Source: Acorus gramineus
Lineage: Eukaryota; Streptophyta; Magnoliopsida; Acorales; Acoraceae
Direction: 5' to 3'
Assembly (NCBI GenBank): GCA_030737835.1
Contig: JAUJYN010000026.1
Location: forward strand, 124,001-188,000
Length of the DNA: 64,000 bases
The translations under genes were made by a program, and so were the position numbers. The notes beneath the pieces were generated by a model. It made no database searches. It worked only from the letters and a program-made list of their open reading frames with translations, and had not been told where the DNA came from. Shown in pieces: positions 29,200 to 42,000 of this stretch (position 1 is its first letter; each line of letters begins with the position of its first letter).

Positions 29200-31646
29200 G
29201 CGCACGCCGTGCACTGCGCCCAGCGCAGTCGACCGCACGCGCCCAGCGAGCCCGACAGCACGCGCCTAGCGTGCCTGCCCGCAGCTCGCCTGCCTGCGCC
29301 TGCCTGTCTGCGCCTCCCCGCCTCCGCCTGCTTGCCTGCGCGCGCCGGTGAGCCCGCGCGCACCCTAGCCAACCCTAACACCTCCAACCCCCCCCCCCCC
29401 AAAAGCCCCCTCCAACCACCCAACAGCCATGCATAACAAAAAAAACACATCCTAACATGCATCTAAACAAGAAAAGAAAGGAAAGAAACTCACCCAAGGA
29501 GAGGAAGTGAAGGGGAGCAAGAACGGGTGCTCTTCGCGCACCGCTTTGCCACCTCCAAGACCACCACCACCAAGATCTCCATTCAGCCAAAGAAGGACTG
29601 AAAACAGGGGAGAAAAGAGGCTATGAGAGGGGGTCACACATGAGGGAACTCGAAAACGAAACCATGGAAGGATAGATCGGGTCCTTACCTATCTTTTCTC
29701 CTTCTAGGGTTTCTCTTTTTAACCACCTTAGCTAGATCAAATCAAGGAAATAAGGAGAGGGGAGAGAGAGATTTTGGTGGAGAAGATGATGAATAGGGGA
29801 GTGCAACTATTCTTGGTCGTCCCACTTAAAGCACCCACACACACACATCACTCACACACTCACCACTTACTTAGCACTAAATAGGTTTAGGTTAGGTTTA
29901 GATGATCTTTGACTTGGGTCAACCCATCCACACAAGAAGACAAAGGAGTTGACCAAGTCATGGGCCCACATTGACCAAGTCAAGTCTCCCAATGACTTTT
30001 CGCTCGGTCAAAACCCGGATACGATTCGAAACTGTGAAATTCTAAAACGTTACCGGAATTTGATGAAATTTTCGTGAGTGGCTTGAAATGGCACCAGGAC
30101 ACATAATATGCAGTTAGATTTTCAATCGGAGTCCTCAAACTCAGGATGATAGCTAAAAGTCCAAAATTTTAGCGGTTCCGATCGAAAAACGAAAAAGCTG
30201 AAAAACTGCCAGAATGTTCCAATGGTTACCAGAAGGCTAAAAAGTGACACATATATAACAGTACGCTCCCGAACGCATCGGTGGTACCTACGGATGGGAG
30301 CCCTCTGTCAGGATAGCTACAACCCGGCCTTCTTCAACACGGACGACATTGGGAGTAAACATTCCATGTTCACAAAGCGAACCCAATGGAAAAACAACTA
30401 CTCTCGATAATCACTTATCGAGATATCGAATACTACTATACTCCCACACGGTTGCGTCGCTCGGACACAGGGGGGTTGCCTCTGCTCTCACGCATAAATA
30501 ATCCCAAGGCACATAACCCAACAGGCGGTTCATATACATGCCTAGCACGGGTAGGCCTAGCCTAATGCCCCACTACCGGCTTAACAAAACCGATAAGGTA
30601 ATGAATTCTCCTGAATTCCACACGAGTGCATCGCTCGGATGCATGGGCCGATTACATCGCTAGCGCTCTAACTAATAAGGTACAACCCGACAGCGGGTCA
30701 TACCAACGCCTATTTCAGATATGCCTGATTAGTTTTAACATGCGCATATATTTTATAGGAGAATTTAATCTTAGTTATGTGCATGAACCATATGCACGAT
30801 AACATATCAATTAATCATAGGGATACTTCCTAATCATAGATTTACATCATAATAAATCATATAACATGCATACATGGTCATTATCACATAAACATACAAA
30901 ATATACTCTAACATCCGTTGGATATCGTCAACTTAAAATAAAGGGGCAAGCGCGATCTCACGCACTAACAGGTGCATGCCAATATTCCAAACGAACCTGA
31001 GTCGAGTAGGAAATCACATCTACTTACTTAGTTCGTTCAGAGGGAGAGGGCGAGAGAGATCATCATCTCATGAAGCTGGTCATAGCTTTGCCCCATTAGC
31101 ATGGGCGCAACAACTACACCACGCCCTCGAGTCTTATCACAAGGGACTATTTGTTGTGCCTGTGTCACTTGGAGCGCTCTGTTTAAAAATTAGCTACATA
31201 ATTTTTTTTCCTCGAAGCTATGTATTCCTGATTTGGTATTTGGATTTGATTTTGTTAAAATCTAAGATGAAGAGGTTTAAATATGAGTTTATTATGAGAT
31301 ATCCAGTTTTGAGTTAGATTTCGCACAGAAGTGGAATTAGATCAACTGGATTCTTGTAGTAAAAGTTATGGGTATTTTTCTAAGTATACCCCGGGGAGGG
31401 AAATTCTGGCAGCAGCCCTGTTCTATGTTTAGCTCTAATTTCGGAATAGCTAGAGGGATTATTTGATCTTGGCATAAGCATGAAAGTTGTAGATAATCTT
31501 CTTGGCTTTCCAACGGACTTGGAATTGTACAATTCGGAGCTATATTGAGGAAGTTATGGCTGTTCCAGTGAAGCATGCACAGAATTTCTAGTCAAAGGGT
31601 GACTAGGTCATTTCCACCCCTCTTAAGATATTTGTGTGATAAATAT

Positions 31647-31672
31647 CTCTCTCTCTCTCTCTCTCTCTCCCT
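31647..31672. repeat. CT dinucleotide microsatellite
   Basis: About twelve CT units in the leader-like part of the C-type LTR. The other two C copies have shorter CT runs here. Confidence 0.9.
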
Positions 31673-32583
31673 CCCATAACCCCCACGTCAACCTTCAGCT
31701 TCTTGTCTCTCTTCTCTCATTCAAGCCTACCAAGTGTTTGATTTCATGTCCCTAAGAGAAGAGAAGGAAAAGGTGCATGAGCAAGTGAATCTTTGTGTAA
31801 GTATTGTTGTTGTTGCTTGTCTTCTCTCCTCTCAAGCTCCCCCTCATGGATTTCCTTCCCCCCTGATTTTCAGCTGAAGAGGAGGCTGAGGAGGTGGTGG
31901 TAGTGGTGGTGGCGGTTGAGGTGGTCGCGGGTGCGTCGAGGGCCCCCGAACCTCCCCCTTTTGTTCCCCCTCCAAGGTGAGGTCTTCCTCTTCTTTTCTT
32001 GGTTTTCTTGGCTTAAGGAGATGTTAGGGAGGTCATGCATGCTATGCATAGGGGTTAGGGTGTGTGTGAGGGGTTGGGATGGGTTAAAATGGGGTTAGGA
32101 GGGGTTGGGCGCGCGCTGGGCGCAGTCTGCGCGCGCAAGCGCGCGCGCAGGCGGACGCTGGCAGGCGTTGTCGGGCGCACAGCCGCGCGCGGGCGCGTGC
32201 GCGCGAGTGCGCGGGTGCACGCGGGAGTGCCCGCGGGTGCTGGCGCGAGCGGAGTGCACGCGGGCGTCCGCGCGAGCGGGCGCGCGCGCGGAGCAGTGCG
32301 CCAGGGCATGCGCCTGGGCGCGGAGCAGGGGACCAGTGTGCGCGCGCGCGTGCGTGCGCATGCGTGCGCGTGATGGGGCGTGCGCGGGGTGCTGCGCGAG
32401 GGCGCGGGCTGAACGCGTGGTGCGCGCGGGTGCGCGCGAGTGCGGTAGCGCGTTTGGGCGCGTGGGCAGGCGCGCGGCAGTGCGCCGATGGTGCTGGGGT
32501 GCGTGCGCGCGTGCGCATTCGTGCGTGCGCATGCGGGGGGCCATGCGTGTGGCTGCTCGAGGGTTCAGGTAGGTGTCGGGGAA

Positions 32584-32647
32584 CTCGGGCTCGCGTGCAT
32601 ACGTGCGTGCTCGCATCCGTGCGAGCCCGTATGCATGCTTGTCCGAG
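32584..32647 (+). other. Three-tier hairpin upstream of micro-exon, C-type
   Basis: The outer arms are CTCGGGC and GTCCGAG (one wobble), the middle arms GCGTGCATACG and CGTATGCATGC (one wobble), and the apical arms GCTCGCA and TGCGAGC (perfect, loop TCCG). It is the C-type counterpart of the simpler A-type hairpin, with an extra apical stem. Confidence 0.7.
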
Positions 32648-32717
32648 TATGGGGTATTTCTAATGTTGTCTGTGTAAATTGTGTTGTTTCTCACCAGTTG
32701 GATGCCCTACCTTGCAG

Positions 32718-32756
32718 ATCTCGTCGGATGGGATGCGCGAGGTCCCGGGTTGTAAG
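32718..32756 (+). other. Micro-exon (39 nt), C-type
   Basis: Preceded by CTACCTTGCAG and followed by GTGAGTGG. Only ATCTCGTCGGA resembles the A-type sequence, yet position and flanks are the same. Confidence 0.55.
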
Positions 32757-33532
32757 GTGAGTGGTTCGATTCGAATCTCCCCTCCCCCTATCTAGGGATG
32801 CGCTCGACCCGCGTAGACGCGTGTCGCGCATCGATGGGCCCCCCTAACTAATATGTAGATATTTGGATGTTAGGAATATACATCCATGTATCGTGTATAG
32901 GGGCCCGTACATGCCTGGACACCATGTCATGTACTTAAAAGCCTTGATCTATGCATGATCAATATGATGTATCAATGCCAGCTTAGACTTGTATGCTAAG
33001 GATATGCACCCTAATGTTGTAGATAGAGGCCTATGCATCCTGATACCATGTTTTCATGCTAGGAAACCCTCGACCTATGCATGTTCCCATTTAGTTTAAT
33101 TTATTTAAATCAAGATGGGATTATGTGATTATACTGTTGTAAGCATGCCTTAGCGAATATTATAACCTTGTGGTTATAATATATGTTTCCCCACATCTTA
33201 GTTATGCGCCCTGGAGGAATTCTTGAGAATTCATGACATTAGAAATGTTAGGAAGCGTTGTCGACGGATCCAAGAGGATCGCATGCGTGTGGGTAGGCTG
33301 TTTCTCTTCCCTTCGTTGGATCCGTGTAGGGACTCCCCAGCGTTAGACAGGCTGTCCTGACAGAGGGCTCCCATCTGTAGGTACCTCCGATGCGTCGGAC
33401 TGTGCTGATCATGGGAGTAGACCAGGCGAGCTACGGTGTGGAGGAGAGGCTATCGGTGGACCAAGGGTGATTAACAGCCTAGTCAGTCCCAAAAGACCAT
33501 GTCACCCCTTCGAGGGTGAGGGTGAGGGTAGG

Positions 33533-33557
33533 GTGGGTCGGCGTTGTTACGACCCAC
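33533..33557 (+). other. Covarying hairpin, GTGGGTCG variant
   Basis: GTGGGTCG and CGACCCAC form a perfect 8-bp stem around GCGTTGTTA, next to GAGGGTGAGGGTGAGGG. Confidence 0.7.
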
Positions 33558-34462
33558 TAGCTTGTGTAGTTACTCCGGTTTGGGGACTATGACTACTTTA
33601 AGGTTAATATGAGGGTGTTGGTTGTTGTTATGCATGTGTGTGATATCTCGATAAGCGAGTATCGAGAGTGGTTGTTTTCCTTTGGGTTTCGCTTTGCGAA
33701 CATGGGATCGTTCTCCCCTTCGTTGGATCCGATGTAGGAACTCCCCGGCGTTGGCTATACCTGTCAGAGGACTAGGCGGAGGCCACGAGGGTGGGAGAGG
33801 CTACCGGGTGGACCAGGGGTGGAGAGCGGTGAGTTGAGGAGATCGGGTTGTAGATACTACCCGGGAGAGGGCTAACGAATGATATCGCGAGCGTGGAATC
33901 GTTCTCCCCTTCGTTGGATCCGATGTAGGAACTCCCCGGCGTTGGCTATACCTGTCAGAGGACTAGGCGGAGGCCACGAGGGTGGGAGAGGCTACCGGTG
34001 GACCAAGGGTGTAGAGCAGTCTAAGTCTCTCCCAAAGTCCCAAGATGTCTCCTTTCAGGAGTGAGGGTGTGGATGAGGCGAAGACGCGTCGCCTCGTGAC
34101 CCATTCGTTGTTCGACCGTTCCCATAGATGTTGGGTCCGGTCTCGTGATGGATGTTGAAGGACATCGATGGACGATTATCTAGATGTAGATGATCCAGTA
34201 GTGTTGAGTAGACCAGTAAATCCGGGTCTCTTCGACCGACGGCATGGCCTCCAGGCCATTAAATCTGGGTCTCTTCGACCGACGGTATGGTCTCTCCCCA
34301 TAAGTCCCAAAAGACTCCCTCCGGGAGTGAGGGTGGGGGTGAGGTTGGTCGCGCCGCCGCGTGACCCTGTTATCCATTGGGTTTCTACCCATGTTTTTCC
34401 TTGAAAAAGGGAATTGATTATGTATTGAACTGTAGAATGGTGATTGGTTTCCAGCCACTCAC

Positions 34463-34477
34463 TGAGCTTGTAGCTCA
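34463..34477 (+). other. TGAGC/GCTCA hairpin, C-type
   Basis: TGAGC-TTGTA-GCTCA followed by CCCCTC. The stem is identical to the A-type one while the loop is different. A CTTTTCAG acceptor-like site follows within 25 bases. Confidence 0.7.
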
Positions 34478-35201
34478 CCCCTCACATACTGTTTCTTTTC
34501 AGGGGCAGTGTTGGGCGTGGAGCTGGAGCTTTCCTGTGGCGTGGTCTTATGGGCGTGGAGCGTTCTGCCGGCGGGTGGCGAGTGTGAGGCTGTCAGCATT
34601 CCTAGAGTCATTTTATGCTTTGTAAATCGTGCATGTGGCACAGGTTGTATTTTCTTTGGTCTAGACTTGGCTTTCACAGGACATTGATTGTGTATTCGAG
34701 TCTGTAATAATGTTTTTGATTTACAGACATTGTTATATATTATGCTTCCGCTTTTCAGTCAGTTATCATTATCTTGCTTTGCCGCCTTGTGTATTGTTGT
34801 TGGTGTCCTTATTGACCTCAGGTATTGATAGCTGATATTATATTTTTTTATTGCCACGTCTCGGGAACGCCTGGGGCGTGACATTATTAACCCAGACTTA
34901 ATCATGTTCGATATTCCAATTAATATGGTGGGAGTAGTATTACAATACTACCTAAGGCATGCCATATTCTATACATCCATACACATTTCAAACAATACAT
35001 GCCCAGACTAGAGGGGCGCATGCAACACAATCATTCATACATGTATATAAGCCTAACATGCAAGATATCTACATATTATAGCTTAAGCATGGCCATACTA
35101 CTTATCTACACAAGTAGTATAGCTAGGGGGCCCCATCGATGCGCGACTACGCGCGTCGAGCGCATCCCGAGGAAGGGGGGGATTGGAATTGAACCACTCA
35201 C

Positions 35202-35237
35202 CAATACTCGGATCGCCGTGCGTCCGGTCTACGAGAT
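35202..35237 (-). other. Micro-exon (36 nt), D-type
   Basis: On the minus strand it is preceded by GTTTTGCAG and followed by GTGAGTGG. The body (ATCTCGTAGACCGG...) has diverged from A and C, but the length is 36. Confidence 0.55.
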
Positions 35238-35754
35238 CTGCAAAACACAACCAATGATCCATAATTAAATTATGGAACCTCCTATCACACATATAAGCTT
35301 ACTTCATGAAGACCCTAACCTGATACTTCCATTTTATCACCTAAGACACATGCAACCAACTCCTTGACACTCAACCAAGCAAAACTGCTAAACCTGCTGC
35401 AACCAGCCCTACTAATTGGTCTTCACAGCACCCAATACACTTCCAAAAATTATGAAATAAATCATGCACATTCTATGATATGCTGGGATCATAATCCATA
35501 TAGAAATTAGAACTTAATTTTGCCTCTACAAGCCCGAAACAAATCATTTCCCAGAGCAGGTCAATTCCTACGCGAATTTGGACAGGTCTTGCAAAACTGG
35601 TTCTAACTTACACCACAGATATCATAATGACCCCAAATTTCATATATAACATCTAGACACATAGCTGATCAAATCATAAGCGGACATAAGCCTAAAAATA
35701 TGCCTCTAAATACTAGATTCACTGAGATCTTTAAAAGATAGTGAGCTACCTTAC
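35238..35754 (-). other. Intron-like interval of D-type LTR, not GC-rich
   Basis: Between the donor-like TTTCG/GTAAGG (35754 on minus) and the micro-exon acceptor lies ordinary-composition sequence with neither the GC block nor the long hairpin of families A and C. No gene is seen. Confidence 0.5.
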
Positions 35755-37096
35755 CGAAACAGGGGGAGGGAATTGGGGAGATGCGGGGTTCTCGACACAC
35801 CCACGACCACCTCAACCACCACCACCACTACCACCACCTCATCAGCCACTCCACAAGCCTTCCTTGGCTGAAAACAGGGGGGGAAGGTGTCACGCCCCAG
35901 GGCGGCCGTCCCGAGACGTGGCATAGTATATAACAATATCAGCAGTCTATACAGGAGATCAATAACATACTCTAAACAACATCAAAATGACAACACAGGC
36001 AATGAGGTAGCTGATATAATATATACAAATAGCGGAAGCTCAAACGACTGAGTCTGTAATTCAAAAATATATTACAGACCTGATACATAATAAACTGTCC
36101 TGTGAGAGCCAATATATACAATGACATCCAAATACAAGTATGTGCCCAAGCACGGAATACAATACATACAATCAAAAGGGGATGCTGATGGCCTCTCACT
36201 CGCAGAACGTGACGCTGCTCCGCTACTACTGATGTGCCTCGGGGAGCTCCTCCTCCAGATCCGACTCAGATATCACTGGAGAAAAATATATGCGAGGGGT
36301 GAGCCACACGCTCAGTGAATAGCACAACCCATGCATCACAATTCATATCAACCTCAATTAATTTATAGCCCCTAACACGGGAGCAACAACACATTCTAAT
36401 GGGTCATTTCGTCACCAACCCACCTCCCCCCTCACCCTCACCCTTTCTGGGGGGTGACATGGGCCTCTTGGGGAATACTAGACCGCACTCCACCCCTGGT
36501 CCACCCAGTAGCCTCTCCCACCCTCGGGCCTCCACCTAGTCCACTCCCGCTATCAGTACAGTCCGACACATCGGAGGTACCTACGGATGGGAGCCCTCTG
36601 TCAGGTACAGCCAACGCCGGGGAGTACCTACATCGGATCCAACCACAAGGAGAAGACAGCTTACTCACATGGATGCGATCCTCTTGGATCCGTCGACACC
36701 TATAGTAACTCTACTAATGTCATGAATTCTCCAGAATTCCTCCACGGCGCATAACTCAGATGCGGGGAGATATATATTATAATAACAAGGTTATAATATT
36801 CTCTAAGGCATGCTTGTAACTATATGCTCACATTTTGATTTAATTAGATTAAACTAGATGGGAACATGCATAGTCCGGGGCTTGGTGTCTAAGCATGCAT
36901 AGGCCGCTATACATGATAGAAGGGTGTATATCCCTAGCATACAAAGTCTAAGGTGGCATGGATATATCATATTAATCATGCATTGCATAGTTTACATTTA
37001 ATACTAGTTAATATGCAACTATGGTGCCCCAGGGGAGGGCAATGCACGCCTACGTGCATCGAATGCCTCCCTACTGGGTTGGATTGTCCCACTCAC

Positions 37097-37132
37097 AGAA
37101 TCCCGGGTCGTTGCGTGACTGTCCGTCAAGAT
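37097..37132 (-). other. Micro-exon (36 nt), A-type
   Basis: Minus-strand flanks TGTCTTGCAG and GTGAGTGGG. It ends GATTCT, unlike any other copy, but the length is unchanged. Confidence 0.55.
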
Positions 37133-37996
37133 CTGCAAGACATAGGCATTCAAACTAGTGAGTAAACTGCACAAATACATAAGATATTTACTAGAAATAC
37201 CCAACACTCGGACAAGCATGCATACGGGCCCGCACGCACGCGAGCACGCGCGTACGCACGCGAGTCCGAGTGCCCCGACACCCTCTCGAACCCACGGGCA
37301 GTCATACGCACGGCCACCCGCACGCGCCCCTGCGCCCCTGGCGCACTGCCATGCCCCTACCCGTGCGCCTAGACGCGCTGCTGCGCCCCTGCCCGCGCGC
37401 CCAGACACGCTGCCGCGAGCGCCCGCGCGCACCGCGCGTCCAACCCTGGCGTACCCGCGCGCACTGCACCACCGCGTAGCCCCCCGCGCAGCACCTCGCG
37501 CGCACGCCCACCAGCGCACCCGTCTGCGCGCGGCCCGAGCCCTTCCACCCCTTCCTCAGCCCTCCCACACCCCCCTAACACCCTTGCAAGCATGCATAAC
37601 CAATTAAATGCCCTAATCAAGCATCTAACCTAGCTAGGGGAGGAGAATGACTTACCCAAAGAGAGGAAAGGAAAGGGAGGGAACTCGGGTGCTCTTCGCG
37701 CACCAAATCGCCGCCACCGAGACCACCACCACCTCAGCCTCTAACAAGGCTTAAAGAGGGCTGAAACAGGGGAGAAAGGAAGCCATGAGAGGAGGTCAAC
37801 CAAGGGGAAAACAAATCTAAGACCATGGAAAGGTAGATCAAGTCCTTACCAATCTTTTCTCCTTCTAGGGCTTTCTTGTTCAAACTCTTCCACTAGCTCA
37901 AAAGAAGGAAACAAGGGAAGGGGAGATATGGATTTTGTGTGTGAGTGAGAGAGAGAGATGGGGAAGATGAACATGAGGGGACGCCCACTTAAAGGC

Positions 37997-38032
37997 CACA
38001 CACACACACACACACACTCACACACTCACACA
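37997..38032. repeat. AC microsatellite
   Basis: ACACAC and CACTCACACA runs in the leader-proximal U3. A similar tract lies at 38641-38670 in the D-type LTR. Confidence 0.85.
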
Positions 38033-39054
38033 CTTAGAAAAAAATTAGGTTTTGGTGGTTTGACTTTGGGTCAACCTAACCACACTAACAAACAAAATGT
38101 TTTGACCAAGTCAATGGTCAATCTTGACTTGGTCAAAGTCATCTTTGACTTGGTCAAGTCTCCCAATGACTTTTCGCTTGGTCAAAACCCGGATACGATT
38201 CGGAACTGCCCAATTCTGAAACGTTACCGGAATTCGATGAAATTTTCGTGAGTGGCTTGAAATGGCACCAGGACACATAATGTGCAGTTAGATTTTTAAT
38301 CGGAGTTCTCAAGCTCATGATGATTGCTAAAAGTCTAAAATTTTAGCGGTTCCGATCGAAAAAAGAAAAAGTTGAAAAACTGCAAGAAATGTCCCAATGG
38401 TGACCAGAAGGCTAAAAGTGACACATATATAACAGAAGGCATGAGAGGGAGTTAGAGAGGAGGGAATCAAGCACAACAACACCCAAAGCTTGCACACACA
38501 TACCTTTCTCTTTTCCTTTTAATGTTTCTTCTTCTCCTTCATGTTCTTCCTCTTCTCTTTTTTTTTAAAACACGCAAAACAAAGAAACCAGGGAGTGGAG
38601 AGAGTGAGAGGGAGAGGAGGAGAAGGGGACGCCTACACCACTCACACACTCACACACACACACACACACCATTTCTTAGAGAAAAAGGGGTTTGGTGAGA
38701 CTTGACTTAGTCAACCCAACCAAGCAAAAAACCAAAACCCATTGACCTAGTCAATGGTCTTCTTTGACTTGGTCCAAGTCTACTTGACTTGGTCAAAGTC
38801 ACCCTTTGACACTTCAAAATCGGTCAAAACCCGGATACGATTCGGAACTGCTAAATTTTCTGAAACGTTACCGGAATTCGATGAAATTTTTATGAGTGGC
38901 TCAAAATGGAACCAGGACTCATAATATATAGTTAGATTTTCAATCGGAGTTCTCGAACTCCCGCAGGTGGCTAAAAGCCAAAATTTTAGCGGCTCCGATC
39001 GAAAAATTAAAAAGGCCCTCAATGACCCAGAAGTGACCAAGGCTTAACCGAAAT

Positions 39055-42000
39055 TGTTGTGCCTGTGTCATTTGGAGGGCTCTGTTTGAAAATTTGGGTA
39101 CATAATTTTTTTCCTAGAAGTTATGTATTCCTGATTTGGTATTTGGATTTGATTTTGTTAAAATCCAAGATGAAGAGGTTTAAATATGAGTTTACTATGA
39201 GATGTCCAGTTTTGAGTTAGCTTTCGTACAGAAGTGGAATTAGATCAACTGGATTCTTGTAATAAAAGTTATGGGTATTTTTCCAAGTATACCCCGGGGA
39301 TGGAAATTCTGGCAGCAGCCCTGCTCTATATTTATCTCTAATGTCGGAATAACTAGAGGGATTATTTGATCTTGGCATAAACATGAAAGTTGTAGATAAT
39401 CTTCTTGGCTTTCCAACGGACTTGGAATTGAGCAATTCGGAGCTGTATCGAGGAAGTTATGGCTGTTCCAATGAAGCATGCACGGAATTTCTAGTCAAAG
39501 GGCGACTAGGTCTTTTCCCCTTTAGATATTTGTGATAAATATCTTCTCCCCCTCTCTCTTTGTTCCCCTCTCACTTCCACGCCTATTTTTGGTTCTCCTT
39601 CTCTCTTTCAAACCCCCCCCCCACCAAGTTTTTGTGAAAATGCATCAAAGAGAAGAAGAGAAGGAGGAGGTGAGGGAAGAACTGAAGGTTGTGCACATGT
39701 GTAATGTTGTTGATCCCCTCTCTCTCAAGCTCCCTTGCATGGTTGTCCCCCCCCCTGATTTTCAGCTGAAGAGGAGGCTGAGGAGGCCGGGGTGGTGGTG
39801 GTGGCGGTTGAGGTGGCCGTGGGTGCGCCGAGGGCCCCCGAACCTCCCCCTTTTTGTTTCCCCTCCAAGGTGAGCTCCTCCCCTTCTTTTCTTGATTTTC
39901 TTGGCTTAAGGGGTTGTGGGAAAGTCATGCATGCTAGGTAGATGGGTTAGGGTGTGTGTGAGGGGTTGGGGATGGTTAAAAAGAGGTTAGGGCGAAGTGG
40001 GCGCGCGCTGGGCGCAGTCTGCGCGCGTGCTGGCAGGCTGGCAAGCGCGCAGACGCGCGCGGGTCCGCGCGGGTGCTGGCACGAGCGGGGGTGCGCGCGA
40101 GCATGCGCGCGCGCGGGCAAGGCGCCTGGGCACGGGGCTGGGGACCAGTGCGTGCGCATGCGTGCGGGTGCTGGGGGGTGCGCGGGGTGCTGCGCGAGGG
40201 GCGTGGGCTGGATGCGGGGTGCGCGCGGGCGCGAGCGAGCGTGCGCGTGCGCGCGGCAGCGCGTCTGGGCGCACGGGTAGGCGCGCAGCAGTGCGCCGAT
40301 GGTGCTGCGGTGCGTGCGTGCGTGCGCATGCGGGGGGGCATGCGTGTGGCTGCCCGAGGGTTCGGGTAGGTGTCGGGGCACTCGGACTCGTGTTCGTACG
40401 TGCGTGCTCGCATGCGTGCGAGCCCTGTATGCATACTTGTCCGAGTATTGGGTATTTCTAATGATTTCTTTGTATAAATTGTGTTGTTTCTCACCAGTTG
40501 GGTGCCTCTACCTTGCAGATCTCGTCGGATGGGATGCGCGAGGTCCCGGGTTGTAAGGTGAGTGGTTCGATTCCAATCCCCCCCTCTCTAGGGATGCGCT
40601 CGACCCGCGTAGACGCGTGTCGCGCATCGATGGGGCCCCCTAACTAATGTGTAGATATTTTGCATGCTAGGGATATACACCCATGTATCGTGTGTAAGGC
40701 CCGTACATGCCTGGACACCATGTCCTGTACTTCAAAGCCTTAATCTATGCATGATCAATATGATGTATCCATGCCACCTTAGACTTTGTATGCTAGGGAT
40801 ATGCACCCTTATATCATGCATAGTGGCCTATGCATGCCTAGACACCTTGACCCGAACTATGCATGTTCCCATCTAGTTTAATTTAATTAAATCTAAATGT
40901 GAGCATGCCTTACAGAATATTGTAACCTTATGGTTATGATATATGTCTCCCCGCATCTTAGGGGATCATGTGAGCATATAGTTGCAAGCATGCCTTAGAG
41001 AATATTATAACCTTGTTGTTATAATATATGTCTCCCCGCATCTTGGTTATGCACCCTGGAGGAATTCTTGAGAATTCATGTCATTAGAAACGTTAGGAAG
41101 CGTTGTCTACGGATCCAAGAGGATCGCATGCGTGTGGGTAGGCTGTTCTCTTCCCTTCGTTGGATCCGTGTAGTACAGCCCCGGCGTTAGATAGGCTGTC
41201 CTGACAGAGGGCTCCCATCAGTAGGTACCTCTTGATTGTGTTTCGGACTGTGCTGAATCGTGGGAGTAGACCAGGCGAGCTACGGAGTGGAGGAGAGGCT
41301 ACTGGTGGACCAAGGGTGAATAGCAGTCTAGTCAGTCCCAAAAGGCCCATGTCACCCCCTAAAAGGTGAGGGTGAGGGTGGGGTGGGTCGGTGATGTTAA
41401 GACCCACTATCTTGTGTAGTTACTCCCGTTTAGGGACTATGACTACTTTGAGGTTAATATGAGTGTGTTGGTTGCTATTATGCATGTCCGTGATATCTCG
41501 ATGAGCGAGTATCGAGAGTGGTTGTTTTCCATTGGGTTTCGCTTTGCGAACATGGGATCGTTCTCCCCTTCGTTTGGATCCGATGTAGGGACTCCCCGGC
41601 ATTGGCTATACCTGTCAGAGCACTAGGCGGAGGCCACGAGGGTGGGAGAGGCTACCGGTGGACCAAGGGTAAGAGCGGTGAGTTGAGGAGATCGGGTTGT
41701 AGATACTACCTGGGAGAGGGTTATTGAATGATGTCGCGAGCGTGGAATCGCTCTCCCCTTCGTTAGATCCGTGTAGTGACATCCCCGGCGTTAGACAGGC
41801 TATCCTGACAGAGGGCTCCCATCAGTAGGTACCTCCTGATGTGTTTTGGACAGTGCTGAATCGTGGGAGTATACCAGGTAAGCTACGGAGCGGGGAGAGG
41901 CTACCGGTGGACCAGGGGTGTAGAGCAGTCTAAGTCTCTTCCCAAAGTCCCAAGTTTCCTCCTTTCAGGAGTGAGGGTGTGGATGAGGCGAAGACGCGTC

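Larger units (their letters stand above)
24933..30260 (-). mobile_element. A-type solo LTR (about 2.85 kb), interrupted by a B-type LTR
   Basis: Target duplication GTACG at 24928-24932 and 30261-30265. The first two bases (TG) lie at 24933-24934; the rest resumes at 27410 after the B-type LTR and its duplication. It contains one hairpin/G4 unit (27915-27975), a micro-exon, a hairpin (28755-28795) and a GC-rich block with a 40-bp tandem duplication. Confidence 0.9.
31152..34883 (+). mobile_element. C-type solo LTR (3732 bp)
   Basis: Begins TGTTGTGCCTGTGTC and ends GGGGCGTGACA. Flanks are CTATT (31147-31151) and TTATT (34884-34888), a target duplication with one mismatch. It contains a CT microsatellite (31647-31672), a donor-like CCAAG/GTGAGG at 31976/31977, a GC-rich block, a long hairpin, a 39-nt micro-exon, one hairpin/G4 unit and the TGAGC hairpin. 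It aligns along its length with 39055-42789. Confidence 0.9.
35888..38434 (-). mobile_element. A-type solo LTR (2547 bp)
   Basis: Target duplication GAAGG at 35883-35887 and 38435-38439. The ends TGTCACGCCCC and TATATAACA are intact. It holds one hairpin/G4 unit, a micro-exon, a hairpin and a short GC block (37210-37560), which accounts for most of its reduced length. Confidence 0.92.
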
